A DNA stretch of 36,855 nucleotides from Candidatus Sulfopaludibacter sp. (GCA_031292755.1 JARLGM010000055.1:1-36855); one strand, 5' to 3'; counted from the first letter of the stretch, positions 25,921 to 34,255 are shown. Notes: generated from the letters alone by a model not told the origin. Numbers and translations are program-made.

Positions 25921-25957
25921 GATCGTTCCAAGAGCGGGGTTAGGGCAAGGTTCCTGC

Positions 25958-25963
25958 TACACT
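25958..25963 (+). promoter_or_regulatory. putative -10 box for mrdA-rodA
   Basis: GCTACACT gives a TACACT hexamer 32 bases before the mrdA GTG. It would let mrdA-rodA be transcribed independently of mreBCD, which is separated from them by the reversed ATPase module. Confidence 0.4.
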
Positions 25964-25995
25964 AGTGGCAGAACGCTGCGCGCGTTTTTCGTTTT

Positions 25996-28071
25996 GTGAT
26001 CCAGCCCCCGGTAGACCCCAATATCGAGCATCGTCTCAACGAGAAGCTGCCGTTACGCGACGACACGCATTTCGCATCGGGCAAAATCGCGGCCTTCCAG
26101 TACACGACGGTAGCCATTTTCCTGTTCCTGATCTCGGGATTCTGGCGGCTCCAGGTGCTCAATCCCCAAATCTACGACGAGCGGGCCATGCAGAACAGCA
26201 TTAAAAGCGTGCCCATTCTGGCGCCCCGGGGACGCGTCCTGGACCGGGACGGCCGGGTTATCGTCGACAACCACTTGTCCTTCACGCTGTGGCTGGCGCG
26301 CGAGAACCTGAAGGAAGCGCATCTCAAGCCCATCGCCGACGGCCTGGACCTGGACTACGACGATCTTTACGCGCGCGTGCAAAAAGCCAAGGGGCAGCCC
26401 AAGTACGTGCCGCTGAAGATCAAAGCCGATCTTACCCCGGCCGACCTTTCCTTCATCGATTCGCACCGCGACTTTTTCCCTGAAATGGAAGTGATTCAGC
26501 GCAAGAGCCGCCTGTATCCGCAGAACGGCATGCTGGCCCACGTGATCGGGTACACCGGTGAAATCAGCGAACAGGAACTGGACCTTCCTGAGTTCGCCAA
26601 ATACAAGTCCGGGGACGTGATCGGCAAATTCGGGATTGAGCGCGAATACAATTCCACCCTGATGGGCGTGGACGGCCAGCGCCAGGTCATCGTCGATAAT
26701 CGCGGGCAGGTCCGCGAAGTGCTGGCCGAAAAGCCGTTCGTGCCCGGCAAGGACCTGCAACTGACCATCGATTTGGACCTTCAGGCCGTCGCCGAGCTCG
26801 CCATGGAAGGCAAGAACGGAGCCGTGGTGGCGCTCGACCCCAACACCGGCGAGGTGCTGGCCATGGTCAGCCGCCCGGCCTTCGACCCCAACAAATTCGC
26901 CGAGCGGGTTAAGAGCAAGGATTGGAAGGAACTGCTGGATAATCCCGACCATCCGCTGATGAATAAAGCCATTCAGGCCCAGCAGGCGCCCGGTTCCACC
27001 TTCAAGCCGTTCGTGGCCCTGGCGGGTCTGGAAAGCGGATCCATCGACGATCAGTACAACGTGCACTGCGCCGGCGGCGTCAGCCTGTACGGCCACTATT
27101 ACCATTGCTGGTTGAAGGGCGGCCACGGCAACGTGGCTCTGCACGCAGGCATCGTGCATTCCTGCGACAGTTACTTTTATACCATCGGCAACAAGATGGG
27201 CATCGACAACATCGCCTACTATGCCGACCTGGCGGGCTTCGGACACGCCAGCGGAATCGACCTGCCGCAGGAAAAGGATGGCATCGTGCCCTCGCCCCAA
27301 TGGAAGCTGCGCAATTATCGCGAAAAGTGGTGGGCCGGGGAGACGCCTTCCGTGGCCATCGGGCAGGGCGCCCTGACGGTGACGCCGCTGCAACTGGCGC
27401 GCGGGATTGGCGGCCTGGCGATTGGCGGTGTCTGGCACCATCCCCACCTGCTCAAGGCGCTGGACCAGACCGATAAGCCCGCCGAATGGAGCCTGAACCC
27501 GGACAACGTCAAGGACGTGGTGGACGGCATGTACGGCGTGGTCAACGAATGGGGCACCGGAGTCGCGGCGCAATTGCCCGGAATTGAAGTCTGCGGCAAG
27601 ACCGGTTCGGCGCAACTGGCTTCCAACGACTATGTGAAGGGTGCCGGAGCCGGTCATGCCAAGGACCTGCGCGACAATGCCTGGTTCGAAGGCTTTGCGC
27701 CGCGCAATCATCCGGAGATTGTGGTGGTGGCCCTCTTCGAACATGGAGTCCATGGCCAGTATGCCGCCCCCATCGTCCGCGATGTGATCAAGGCCTATTT
27801 CGACAAGAAGGCCCGCCGGACGCTTCTGGAGCAGCAGCAGACCTCGATGAGCGCGAAACTGCCGTCCCTGGGAAATTCCCTGACGCCCGCCCCGCCGGCC
27901 ACCCCTGCCCCCGCTGTCAGCGATTACGACCTGGTGGAAAAGTCGAAAATTCAATCCGATGTGCCCGAAGGTCTGCCGCCGCTCCCGAAACCGCTACCGG
28001 AAGCCAAGACTCCCGCGCCCCCGATCCCCGGTCCCGGCCCGGCGCCTAAGAAGCCGGCCGCTAAGAACTGA
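25996..28071 (+). CDS. mrdA: penicillin-binding protein 2 (elongasome transpeptidase)
   Basis: The 691-residue protein starts with GTG. It has an N-terminal membrane anchor (~35-52), the PBP dimerisation/pedestal domain (~70-245; ILAPRGRVLDRDGRVIVDN) and a transpeptidase domain with all motifs: Ser334-x-x-Lys337 (PGSTFKPF), SCD at 389-391 and KTG at 535-537 (CGKTGSAQL). It cross-links peptidoglycan during rod elongation together with RodA. After the domain end (APIVRDVIKAYFDKKARRT, ~591-609) there is an ~80-residue Pro/Ala-rich tail, longer than in model PBP2. The stop is one base from the rodA ATG. Two degenerate relatives lie upstream. Confidence 0.96.
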   Translation: MIQPPVDPNIEHRLNEKLPLRDDTHFASGKIAAFQYTTVAIFLFLISGFWRLQVLNPQIYDERAMQNSIKSVPILAPRGRVLDRDGRVIVDNHLSFTLWLARENLKEAHLKPIADGLDLDYDDLYARVQKAKGQPKYVPLKIKADLTPADLSFIDSHRDFFPEMEVIQRKSRLYPQNGMLAHVIGYTGEISEQELDLPEFAKYKSGDVIGKFGIEREYNSTLMGVDGQRQVIVDNRGQVREVLAEKPFVPGKDLQLTIDLDLQAVAELAMEGKNGAVVALDPNTGEVLAMVSRPAFDPNKFAERVKSKDWKELLDNPDHPLMNKAIQAQQAPGSTFKPFVALAGLESGSIDDQYNVHCAGGVSLYGHYYHCWLKGGHGNVALHAGIVHSCDSYFYTIGNKMGIDNIAYYADLAGFGHASGIDLPQEKDGIVPSPQWKLRNYREKWWAGETPSVAIGQGALTVTPLQLARGIGGLAIGGVWHHPHLLKALDQTDKPAEWSLNPDNVKDVVDGMYGVVNEWGTGVAAQLPGIEVCGKTGSAQLASNDYVKGAGAGHAKDLRDNAWFEGFAPRNHPEIVVVALFEHGVHGQYAAPIVRDVIKAYFDKKARRTLLEQQQTSMSAKLPSLGNSLTPAPPATPAPAVSDYDLVEKSKIQSDVPEGLPPLPKPLPEAKTPAPPIPGPGPAPKKPAAKN

Positions 28072-28072
28072 A

Positions 28073-29164
28073 ATGCGCCGCCTTTCCCTTCGCGATATCG
28101 ATTGGACCCTGCTCCTGGTGGTGCTCATTATTTGCGCGGCCGGAGTGGTCCAGATCTACAGCGCCACGCTGGGGACGGATTCCCATAGCGCCTGGTGGAA
28201 GCAGATTCTCTACATTTTTGGCGGCCTGATTCTGATGTGGGTCATTCTGGCGGTGGATTACCACACCATGCTCCATCACGTTCCGCTGCTTTACATTTCG
28301 AGCGTGGTGGCGCTGCTTGGCACCTATCTCATTGGTCAGGCGGCGTTCGGTTCCCGGCGTTGGATCCCTATACCCGGTACTGGCATTCATTTGCAGGTAT
28401 CTGAATTTGTCAAGCTGGTGATAATATTGTTGGTAGCCCGCTACTTGACCGAATTGAAGACGGATGAGTTGGATATTCGGGAAGCGCTGAAGCTGGCTGG
28501 TTTGGTGTTAATCCCCGCAGCACTGGTCCTGAAGCAACCGGACTTGGGCACGGCTCTAACGTACATTGCAGTTCTGGTGGTGGGAGCGTTTCTTGCGGGC
28601 TTGAATTGGAAGTACGTGGCCGTCATTGCCGTAGTGGCGTTGCTGGTGCTTCCCATCGGCTATCAGTTCATGCCGGAGTATCAGAAGTCCAGGCTGGTCA
28701 GTTTCATCAGTCCGGAACAGGATCCGCAGGGTGCTGGATATCAGTTGATCCAGTCGCAGATTGCTATCGGATCTGGCGGGCCATTGGGTAAAGGGTTAAC
28801 GAAGGGCACGCAGACGAAACTTCGGTTTCTGCCTGTGCCGTCGAAAGATTTTGTTTTTGCGGCATTCGCCGAAGAGCAGGGCTTCGTCGGCGTGGTTGTG
28901 ATGTTATCGCTGTATTTTGTGATGATTATGCGCATAGTCCAGAATGCGCAGACGGCGTCCGAACGATCGGGCATGTACATTTGTATGGGAGTAGCCGCGT
29001 TGTTGCTGTCACACATCCTGATTAATGTGGGGATGGTGGCGGGTCTGATGCCGGTGACCGGCATTCCGCTGCCATTCATGAGCGCCGGCGGTTCCAGTAT
29101 CTGGTCGAATTTTTTGGCGTTGGGTTTAGTCGGTAATGTCCGGCTGCGAAGATTTGTAAATTAA
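28073..29164 (+). CDS. rodA: peptidoglycan glycosyltransferase RodA (SEDS)
   Basis: The 363-residue SEDS protein has about ten membrane helices. Family residues are present: GSRRWI (Trp97), VSEFVKL (Glu111), KQPDLGTAL, and the catalytic loop motif VPSKDFVFAAFAEEQG with Asp259. The C-terminal PVTGIPLPFMSAGGSS is also typical. It polymerises glycan strands and works with PBP2, whose gene ends one base upstream. Base use changes inside the gene: the first ~100 codons are as GC-rich as mrdA, whereas from ~28390 sampled 60-base stretches run about 45-57% GC, with A/T-ending codons such as ATA, TTG and TTA. Confidence 0.96.
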   Translation: MRRLSLRDIDWTLLLVVLIICAAGVVQIYSATLGTDSHSAWWKQILYIFGGLILMWVILAVDYHTMLHHVPLLYISSVVALLGTYLIGQAAFGSRRWIPIPGTGIHLQVSEFVKLVIILLVARYLTELKTDELDIREALKLAGLVLIPAALVLKQPDLGTALTYIAVLVVGAFLAGLNWKYVAVIAVVALLVLPIGYQFMPEYQKSRLVSFISPEQDPQGAGYQLIQSQIAIGSGGPLGKGLTKGTQTKLRFLPVPSKDFVFAAFAEEQGFVGVVVMLSLYFVMIMRIVQNAQTASERSGMYICMGVAALLLSHILINVGMVAGLMPVTGIPLPFMSAGGSSIWSNFLALGLVGNVRLRRFVN

Positions 29165-29435
29165 CCGGGCCCGAGGGGTCCGCCAGTAGAGAAAGAGATT
29201 AATTCGGGAGCCTGTTAGAAGAAGACTTGGGAAACGGTGGCGCGCGCGCGCTCCCCCAAGGTCCGGAGGAGTGGTTCCCGGCCGGGTGTGTTTGAGGCTT
29301 TCGCCTCCACCTTCGGCCAGCGTGAGTTCGATATTGTCCGGCCTCGTTGTCTCCCATGTTGGGGAATGGCGGGGTCCACGCAGGGCGCCCACGTTCCACT
29401 CGGTCGTTCTCTCCGCGCTCCCGGGGAGGCATGAG
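29165..29435 (+). other. non-coding GC-rich stretch, possible structured leader of the RNase gene
   Basis: The 271 bases between rodA and the RNase E/G gene hold no gene I can support. They contain a perfect GAGGC-TTTC-GCCTC hairpin (29294-29307), an alternating GC run near 29240-29250 and several complementary GGCC/CCGG blocks. This would suit a structured 5' leader, as known for rne in enterobacteria, but no known RNA family is recognised. A 65-codon ORF at 29237 has no Shine-Dalgarno and is not convincing. Confidence 0.35.
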
Positions 29436-32030
29436 ATGTCAAAGGAGTTAGTGATTTCCGCCAATCGCCACGAGACACGCGTGGCGGTGGTGGAAGATGA
29501 TCAGGTCGTTGAGCTTTATCATCAGCGCGAAAACGAATATTCCCTCGCAGGAAGCATCCACAAAGGTAGAGTGACGCGCGTGCTGCCGGGCATGCAATCG
29601 GCATTCGTCGATATCGGCCTGGATCGCGATGCGTTTCTCTACGTTTCTGATTTTTTCGAGGACAACGACGAGTACGACAAGATTGTGACCAGCGTAGAGG
29701 AGAAGGTCCTCAAGCTCGACCGCAGTCCGGCTTCGGTGACGGCCGCACCGGTGGTACTCGCAGAGCCCCTGCCCACGGTGGAAGGAGAACCGTCGGCCGC
29801 CGAGCCCGAAGTGACCCCGGCGCCGGTTTCCGCCGCCGCGGAGCAACCCGTGACACCGCGTCCGCTGCATGAAGGGCGTCGCGAGGAAGGGCGCCGGGAC
29901 GATGGGCGCGATGACCGCCGGGGTGGGCGCCGCCGTCGCCGCCGGGGACAGAAGGGCGGCGGTGGACGCCTGCCCGATTCCAAGTTCTACTCGCCGCGTC
30001 CCGGTCATGAGGAAGCGCCGTTGCCTGCCAGCGAGCCCGTTGCCGCCGCCGAACCGGTTGCACCGCCGGCGGAAGCGGACGATTTCTTTGTCCTGCCCGG
30101 CGAGTCTCTGGCCAAATACAAAGACGAAGAGATGGGCGACGAGCAGAGCGAACTGGAAGCTGCGCCGGAACCGGAGCCGGTGGGTGAGTTCGCGGTTCGC
30201 GAAGCCGAACCGGAGCCGCAACCCGAACTCGAGAGCGAACCGGAAGCCGAGCCGGAGCCTCTGGGCTGGCAAGCAGCCGAACCGGCGGTCGAGGCGGTGG
30301 TCGTGACCCGGGTTGAAGAAATCGCCTTTCCCCCGGAACCGGAGTTGCAGGCCGCGGTGGCCGAAATGGCCGCCGAGGTGGAACTCCTGGAAGAAGTCGT
30401 CGTGATTGTGGAGCCGGCGCCGGACGAACCGGAAACGGAATCCGAAGCGGAATCCGAAGCGGCCGCTGAAGCACTGGAATCGGCCGGCAACGAAGCTGTT
30501 TTCGGCGAAGAGGAAGCCGCCGAAGAAACCGAGGGTGTGGACGAAGGTCAGGCCGAAGGCGAGGCCGCTGTGGTGGATCAGGAAGGGCCCGAACCGGCCC
30601 GCATTCCTACCAGCCTCACGGCCACTCTGCGCGAACAGGGCCAGAATCCGCGCTTCCTGCAGCACCGCAATTCGCGCCGCATGAGGCGCCGTGGAGGCCG
30701 CGATCGTGATGGCCGCGACAGCCGTCCCGCCGGTGAGCCGCGTCCTCCGCAAGGCGAAGTCCGAACCGTGCCGGAGCCCGGACCCCGTCCGGAAATCCGT
30801 ACTGCGCCGCGCCCGGAAAAGGCCGGCGTCCCGTCCATCAGCGATCTGCTGAAGGAAGGGCAGGAGATTATCGTTCAGATCGCCAAGGAACCGCTGGGAC
30901 AAAAGGGCGCGCGCATTACCTCGCATATCGCGCTTCCCGGCCGCTTTCTGGTCTACATGCCGACCGTGGACCACATCGGCGTTTCGCGAAAAATTCCCAG
31001 CGATGACGAGCGCTTGCGCCTGAAGAGGATTTTGCAGCAGCATCGCACCGGCATTCCCGGGGGCTATATTGTCCGCACCGCGGGCGAAGGCCACACCGAG
31101 GAAGAGCTGAAGGCCGACATGATGTTCCTGTATAACATGTGGCTGGATATGCGGCAGAAGGCCGAGCGGCGTCCCGCGCCGCTGTTGATCCACCACGATC
31201 TGAACGTGGTGGAGCGCATTCTCCGCGACCAGCTCACCAGTTCGTTCAAGAGTATCTGGGTGGACAACGAAGAGGTCTACGAAAGCGTGCTCGGCTTCGT
31301 GCAACGCTTCCAGCCATTGCTGGTAAGCCGCGTCAAACTGTACACGCGGTCCACCCCCATCTTCGACGAATTCGGCATCACCTCCGAATTGGAGAAAGCC
31401 CTGCGGCCCAAGGTGTGGCTGAAGTCCGGCGGCTACATCGTCATCAACCAGACCGAGGCGTTGGTGGCCATCGATATCAACACGGGCAAATACGTGGGCA
31501 AATCGAACCGCCTGGAGGACACCATCGTCAAGACCAACACCGACGCCATCAAGGAGATCGTGCGGCAGATCCGCCTGCGCGACCTGGGCGGCATCATCGT
31601 GGTGGACTTCATCGACATGGACGAGCGGAAGAATCGCCAGAAGGTGATGCAGGCGCTCGAAGAGGCCATGCGCGCCGACCGCGCTCCCAACAAGATCCTG
31701 CAGTTTAACGATTTCGGGCTGGTGGCCATCACGCGCAAGCGCGTGAAGCAGAGCCTGGAGCGCACCCTCTGCACGCCCTGCCCGTATTGCGAAGGCGCGG
31801 GCTACGTGAAGAGCCCGCAAACGGTGGTGGGCGAGATTTTGCAGGAAGCCAATAAGATCGCCCGGGTGGTGGAAGGGAAAGACGTGCTGCTGCGCGTCAA
31901 CCCCGAAGTGGCCCGCATGCTCAAGAGCAACCAGAATACATTCCTGCAGGAATTGGAGGAGATTCTGGGCCGCACCGTGATCGTCAAGAGCGATCCGCAG
32001 CTCCATCAGGAGAAGTTCGATTTGGCGTAG
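29436..32030 (+). CDS. RNase E/G family endoribonuclease with large insertion in the S1 domain
   Basis: The ATG at 29436 has a GGGGAGG Shine-Dalgarno; the product is 864 residues. Residues ~35-80 begin an S1 domain (GSIHKGRVTRVLPGMQSAFVDIGLDRDAF). A ~380-residue low-complexity insertion (~85-465) follows, with Arg/Gly-rich patches (RREEGRRDDGRDDRRGG near 148-164; RNSRRMRRRGGRDRDGR near 411-427) flanking a very acidic Glu/Pro/Ala block. S1 then resumes (LLKEGQEIIVQIAKEPLGQK) and leads into the catalytic core with Asp680 (ALVAIDINTGK), Asp724 (GGIIVVDFIDMD) and the Zn-link CTPCPYC. It should cut single-stranded AU-rich RNA and process rRNA/tRNA. RNase E normally has its disordered part at the C-terminus; here it is inside the S1 domain. 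Confidence 0.93.
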   Translation: MSKELVISANRHETRVAVVEDDQVVELYHQRENEYSLAGSIHKGRVTRVLPGMQSAFVDIGLDRDAFLYVSDFFEDNDEYDKIVTSVEEKVLKLDRSPASVTAAPVVLAEPLPTVEGEPSAAEPEVTPAPVSAAAEQPVTPRPLHEGRREEGRRDDGRDDRRGGRRRRRRGQKGGGGRLPDSKFYSPRPGHEEAPLPASEPVAAAEPVAPPAEADDFFVLPGESLAKYKDEEMGDEQSELEAAPEPEPVGEFAVREAEPEPQPELESEPEAEPEPLGWQAAEPAVEAVVVTRVEEIAFPPEPELQAAVAEMAAEVELLEEVVVIVEPAPDEPETESEAESEAAAEALESAGNEAVFGEEEAAEETEGVDEGQAEGEAAVVDQEGPEPARIPTSLTATLREQGQNPRFLQHRNSRRMRRRGGRDRDGRDSRPAGEPRPPQGEVRTVPEPGPRPEIRTAPRPEKAGVPSISDLLKEGQEIIVQIAKEPLGQKGARITSHIALPGRFLVYMPTVDHIGVSRKIPSDDERLRLKRILQQHRTGIPGGYIVRTAGEGHTEEELKADMMFLYNMWLDMRQKAERRPAPLLIHHDLNVVERILRDQLTSSFKSIWVDNEEVYESVLGFVQRFQPLLVSRVKLYTRSTPIFDEFGITSELEKALRPKVWLKSGGYIVINQTEALVAIDINTGKYVGKSNRLEDTIVKTNTDAIKEIVRQIRLRDLGGIIVVDFIDMDERKNRQKVMQALEEAMRADRAPNKILQFNDFGLVAITRKRVKQSLERTLCTPCPYCEGAGYVKSPQTVVGEILQEANKIARVVEGKDVLLRVNPEVARMLKSNQNTFLQELEEILGRTVIVKSDPQLHQEKFDLA

Positions 32031-32047
32031 GCCGATAATGAGAGCTG

Positions 32048-32977
32048 GTGTTTCCTGCACACTACAACGGGCGACGCTTCTTTAACCCCGGCGGCTCCGG
32101 GCCGCGTGGCTTTCTCAGCGTCCTGAAATGGATGCTCACGCGGCGCCGCGAGCCATCGCCTGAATTCATCCCGGTGGAGCCTTCGGCGCCGCCGCATTCG
32201 GTGGATTCGCCCTCGCTGCTGGTCACGCTGGTCAATCACTCCACGGTGCTGCTGCAACAACCGGGCTGCCACATCCTCACCGACCCGATCTGGTCGGAGC
32301 GATGCAGCCCGTTCTCCTTTATAGGGCCCCGGCGTCATCGTTTGCCGGGCGTGGAATTCGACCGGCTGCCGACCATCCACACCGTTCTTCTCAGCCACAA
32401 CCATTACGATCACCTCGACCTCTCCACGCTTCGCCGCCTGTCCGCGCGCGGCGGCGCCATTTTCGTTGTACCCCTGGGGCTCGCGCCCTTTCTGGAATCG
32501 CACGGAATCACGCCGGTGCGGCAACTCGATTGGGGCGAGTCGCTGGCTGTTTCCGGGGCCACCATCCACGCGGTTCCCGCCTTTCACTTCTCGGGACGCG
32601 GCGCCTTCGATCGCGACAAAACCCTGTGGTGCGGCTATATGATCGAATCCGCGTTCGGCAAGGTGTACTTCGCCGCCGACACCGGCTTCGGCCCGCACTT
32701 CGGCTGGATCCGCGACCGGTTCGGGGCGCCTCGCGCGGCGTTGCTTCCCATCGGCGCGTACGAACCGGGCTGGTTCATGTCGCCCGTCCACATGAATCCC
32801 GAGGAGGCCCTGGCAGCGCACCGCATACTGGGCGCGCAGACCAGTATCGCCATCCACCACGGCACCTTTCAGCTCGCCGATGAGTCCGTCGATGCGCCCG
32901 GCCGGCGGTTGCGCGCTTGCGGCGCGCCCGAGTCGTTTCTCATACTGGACAACGGCGGGCATGCCCTGCTCACCTGA
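32048..32977 (+). CDS. MBL-fold metal hydrolase (NAPE-PLD/UlaG-like)
   Basis: This 309-residue protein starts with GTG, 17 bases after the RNase stop; a GATAAT box lies just upstream at ~32034. The metallo-beta-lactamase motif is clear: LLSHNHYDHLD (His-x-His-x-Asp-His), with further ligands expected in VPAFHFSGRG, YFAADTGFGP (Asp) and SIAIHHGTF (His). The N-terminal PRGFLSVLKWML and the strand LVTLVNHSTVLLQQPGCHIL with TDPIWSERCSPFSFIGPRRH are typical of the NAPE-hydrolysing PLD/RomA-like group. It probably hydrolyses a phosphodiester or lactone; the substrate is open. The next gene begins five bases after its stop. Confidence 0.85.
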   Translation: MFPAHYNGRRFFNPGGSGPRGFLSVLKWMLTRRREPSPEFIPVEPSAPPHSVDSPSLLVTLVNHSTVLLQQPGCHILTDPIWSERCSPFSFIGPRRHRLPGVEFDRLPTIHTVLLSHNHYDHLDLSTLRRLSARGGAIFVVPLGLAPFLESHGITPVRQLDWGESLAVSGATIHAVPAFHFSGRGAFDRDKTLWCGYMIESAFGKVYFAADTGFGPHFGWIRDRFGAPRAALLPIGAYEPGWFMSPVHMNPEEALAAHRILGAQTSIAIHHGTFQLADESVDAPGRRLRACGAPESFLILDNGGHALLT

Positions 32978-32982
32978 CGCTC

Positions 32983-33729
32983 ATGAACCACCACACGCTC
33001 GCCATCATCAGCATTCTGGGCAGCTCGCTCGACGTGCTGGGCGCGATGTACCTGGCGTACGATCTGCTGGGCGGCGAGCACGGACCGCTGCGGGTACTGA
33101 CCCGCGGCGTTACATACGGAGCGGTCTTTGGGATCTGCTACGGCCTGGCATTGGGCCCGGTATTCGGCGCCGCCGGGGGCATCACGCACGGCATCACCCT
33201 GGCGTGGGAATTCTCTCGCGCCTCCCGCGGCGACCCCACGCCGGGTTTCCGGTACGACGCGTCCGCCAGCGCCATCCGCGGGCTCGGCCACGCGGTCGGC
33301 ACGGCGGCGTACTTCGGGCCGGTGTTCGGAGTCCTCTTCGGCCTGTTGAGCACGGTGGGACAAATCGTCGCCTACCAAGTGGGCATGCGTCCGACTCTGA
33401 ACTATAGCCCGGCGCCTCGCCCGCGCTTCACCCGGGTCCAGTTGCTGGGCGCTCTCAATCGCACGGCCGGTTATGGGATTGCCGCCGGTTGGCTTTGTGC
33501 GCACGTGGCGCACCAGCCCGACGTGGCCCTTTCGTTCGGAGTCCGGCTTGGTCTTACCATCGGGCTGACTACGGGCTGCTCCAGCGCTTTCACCCCGGTG
33601 ATCGAATGGGCCGCGGATCACGTTCCGGAAAAGCGCATGGGCGTGTACGGTATCGGCCTGATCCTCATGGGCTTTTCGCTGCAATCCGTGCAGTACTGGG
33701 TAAGCCTGCTGGATATTCCGGTGCGATAG
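32983..33729 (+). CDS. multi-pass membrane protein of unknown function
   Basis: From the ATG at 32983 the protein has 248 residues, with about six Gly-rich hydrophobic segments (LAIISILGSSLDVLGAMYLA, GAVFGICYGLALGPVFGAAG, FGPVFGVLFGLLSTVGQIVA, LGLTIGLTTGCSSAF, VYGIGLILMGFSLQSVQYWV). The glycine patterns suggest tightly packed helices. No transporter or enzyme family is recognised. It forms a pair with the MBL-fold gene, five bases upstream. A longer in-frame start (32917) would overlap that gene extensively and is rejected. Confidence 0.7.
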   Translation: MNHHTLAIISILGSSLDVLGAMYLAYDLLGGEHGPLRVLTRGVTYGAVFGICYGLALGPVFGAAGGITHGITLAWEFSRASRGDPTPGFRYDASASAIRGLGHAVGTAAYFGPVFGVLFGLLSTVGQIVAYQVGMRPTLNYSPAPRPRFTRVQLLGALNRTAGYGIAAGWLCAHVAHQPDVALSFGVRLGLTIGLTTGCSSAFTPVIEWAADHVPEKRMGVYGIGLILMGFSLQSVQYWVSLLDIPVR

Positions 33730-33740
33730 AAAACGCGAAC

Positions 33741-33863
33741 TCATCGCGGCGCGGAGCCGCGGAGGAAGACGCGGAGGAGGATTCAAGTTCAAATTTGATT
33801 TGCTTTCGGTTTTTTCCCGATTTTCTCTGCGTCTTCCTCCGCGTCTCCGCGCCTCCGCGATGA
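33741..33863. repeat. long imperfect inverted repeat between convergent genes
   Basis: The left arm (33741-33776) and right arm (33826-33863) are imperfect inverted copies built from CGCGGAG-type units, with an AT-rich loop of ~50 bases. The right arm read on the minus strand gives the Ser-Arg-Arg-Arg-Gly-Asp-Ala-Glu-Glu-Asp-Ala-Glu pattern known from dispersed repeats in several phyla. It lies between the stop at 33729 and the opposing stop at 33789, so it may also act as a bidirectional terminator. Confidence 0.65.
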
Positions 33864-34238
33864 AGAATGAAGTATACCCGCGAGCTTTTGCGGCGCCACC
33901 AGGCGATAGCTGGTGCGAATCAGTTCGTCCACTTCGTTCCAGTCCACTCCGGGAACGTCCAGGCGCAGCGCCACCCAGCCGCGCGGTCCAATGTATGCCG
34001 GCATGTAGAACTTCTTCGGCTGGGCGGCGATGAGCGCGGCGTTATCGCCGGGCAGGACTTTGCAGCAGACGGAAACGATCCCATCGCCGTGATGATCGTT
34101 CAGATAGTAGGCGAAGGTCTTCTTCCTTACCTGGTAGCTGGCATGTTTGCCGGCCAGTTCGAAGGTGGCTTCCGGGAGCGCCCGGCAGAGCTTGGTCACG
34201 CGATCCAGCCGCGCGTCTTTGGCGAAAGCTTTCTTCAT
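33789..34238 (-). CDS. MmcQ/YjbR-family protein with repeat-derived tail
   Basis: The 149-residue protein matches the MmcQ/YjbR fold: ARLDRVTKLCRALPEATFEL, then KHASYQVRKKTFAYYLNDHH, and later YIGPRGWVALRLDVPGVDWN with EVDELIRTSYRLVAPQKLA. The family is a small CyaY-like DNA-binding or unknown-function domain, usually ~115-125 residues. The last ~26 residues (SSSRRRGDAEEDAEKIGKKP and on) are encoded by the right arm and loop of the inverted repeat, so the original C-terminus has been replaced or extended by the repeat. A TAGTAT box lies 17 bases before the ATG and no Shine-Dalgarno is present. Confidence 0.8.
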   Translation of the reverse strand: MKKAFAKDARLDRVTKLCRALPEATFELAGKHASYQVRKKTFAYYLNDHHGDGIVSVCCKVLPGDNAALIAAQPKKFYMPAYIGPRGWVALRLDVPGVDWNEVDELIRTSYRLVAPQKLAGILHSSSRRRGDAEEDAEKIGKKPKANQI

Positions 34239-34255
34239 GTTCTTGCGTTAAAACC

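Larger units (their letters stand above)
25153..25937 (+). repeat. tandem duplication: PBP2 tail plus small coiled-coil gene
   Basis: The segment from 25153 (RDVLKAYF codons of the PBP2 relic) through the end of copy 1 is repeated from 25598 through the end of copy 2, an offset of 445 bases. Both copies contain the PBP2 tail, the GCTACGCT box, a GTGACCGACACTCA start and the coiled-coil gene. Copy 1 carries one additional 33-base coiled-coil repeat. The copies differ at many positions, so the event is not recent. Confidence 0.8.

Noticed and set aside
22857..25995. Insertion sequence as carrier of the accessory island
   Set aside because: No transposase, no terminal inverted repeats and no target-site duplication could be found at the island edges.
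29237..29434. 65-codon ORF upstream of the RNase gene
   Set aside because: No Shine-Dalgarno, odd composition and no family resemblance; better explained as non-coding leader.
29165..29435. Known structured RNA (SRP RNA, 6S RNA, RNase P RNA or tmRNA) before the RNase gene
   Set aside because: None of the conserved sequence cores of these RNAs could be found; only generic GC-rich hairpins.
29448..32060. 870-codon open frame antisense to the RNase gene
   Set aside because: It mirrors a GC-rich gene whose catalytic motifs are unmistakable. The antisense product has no recognisable domain and no translation signal.
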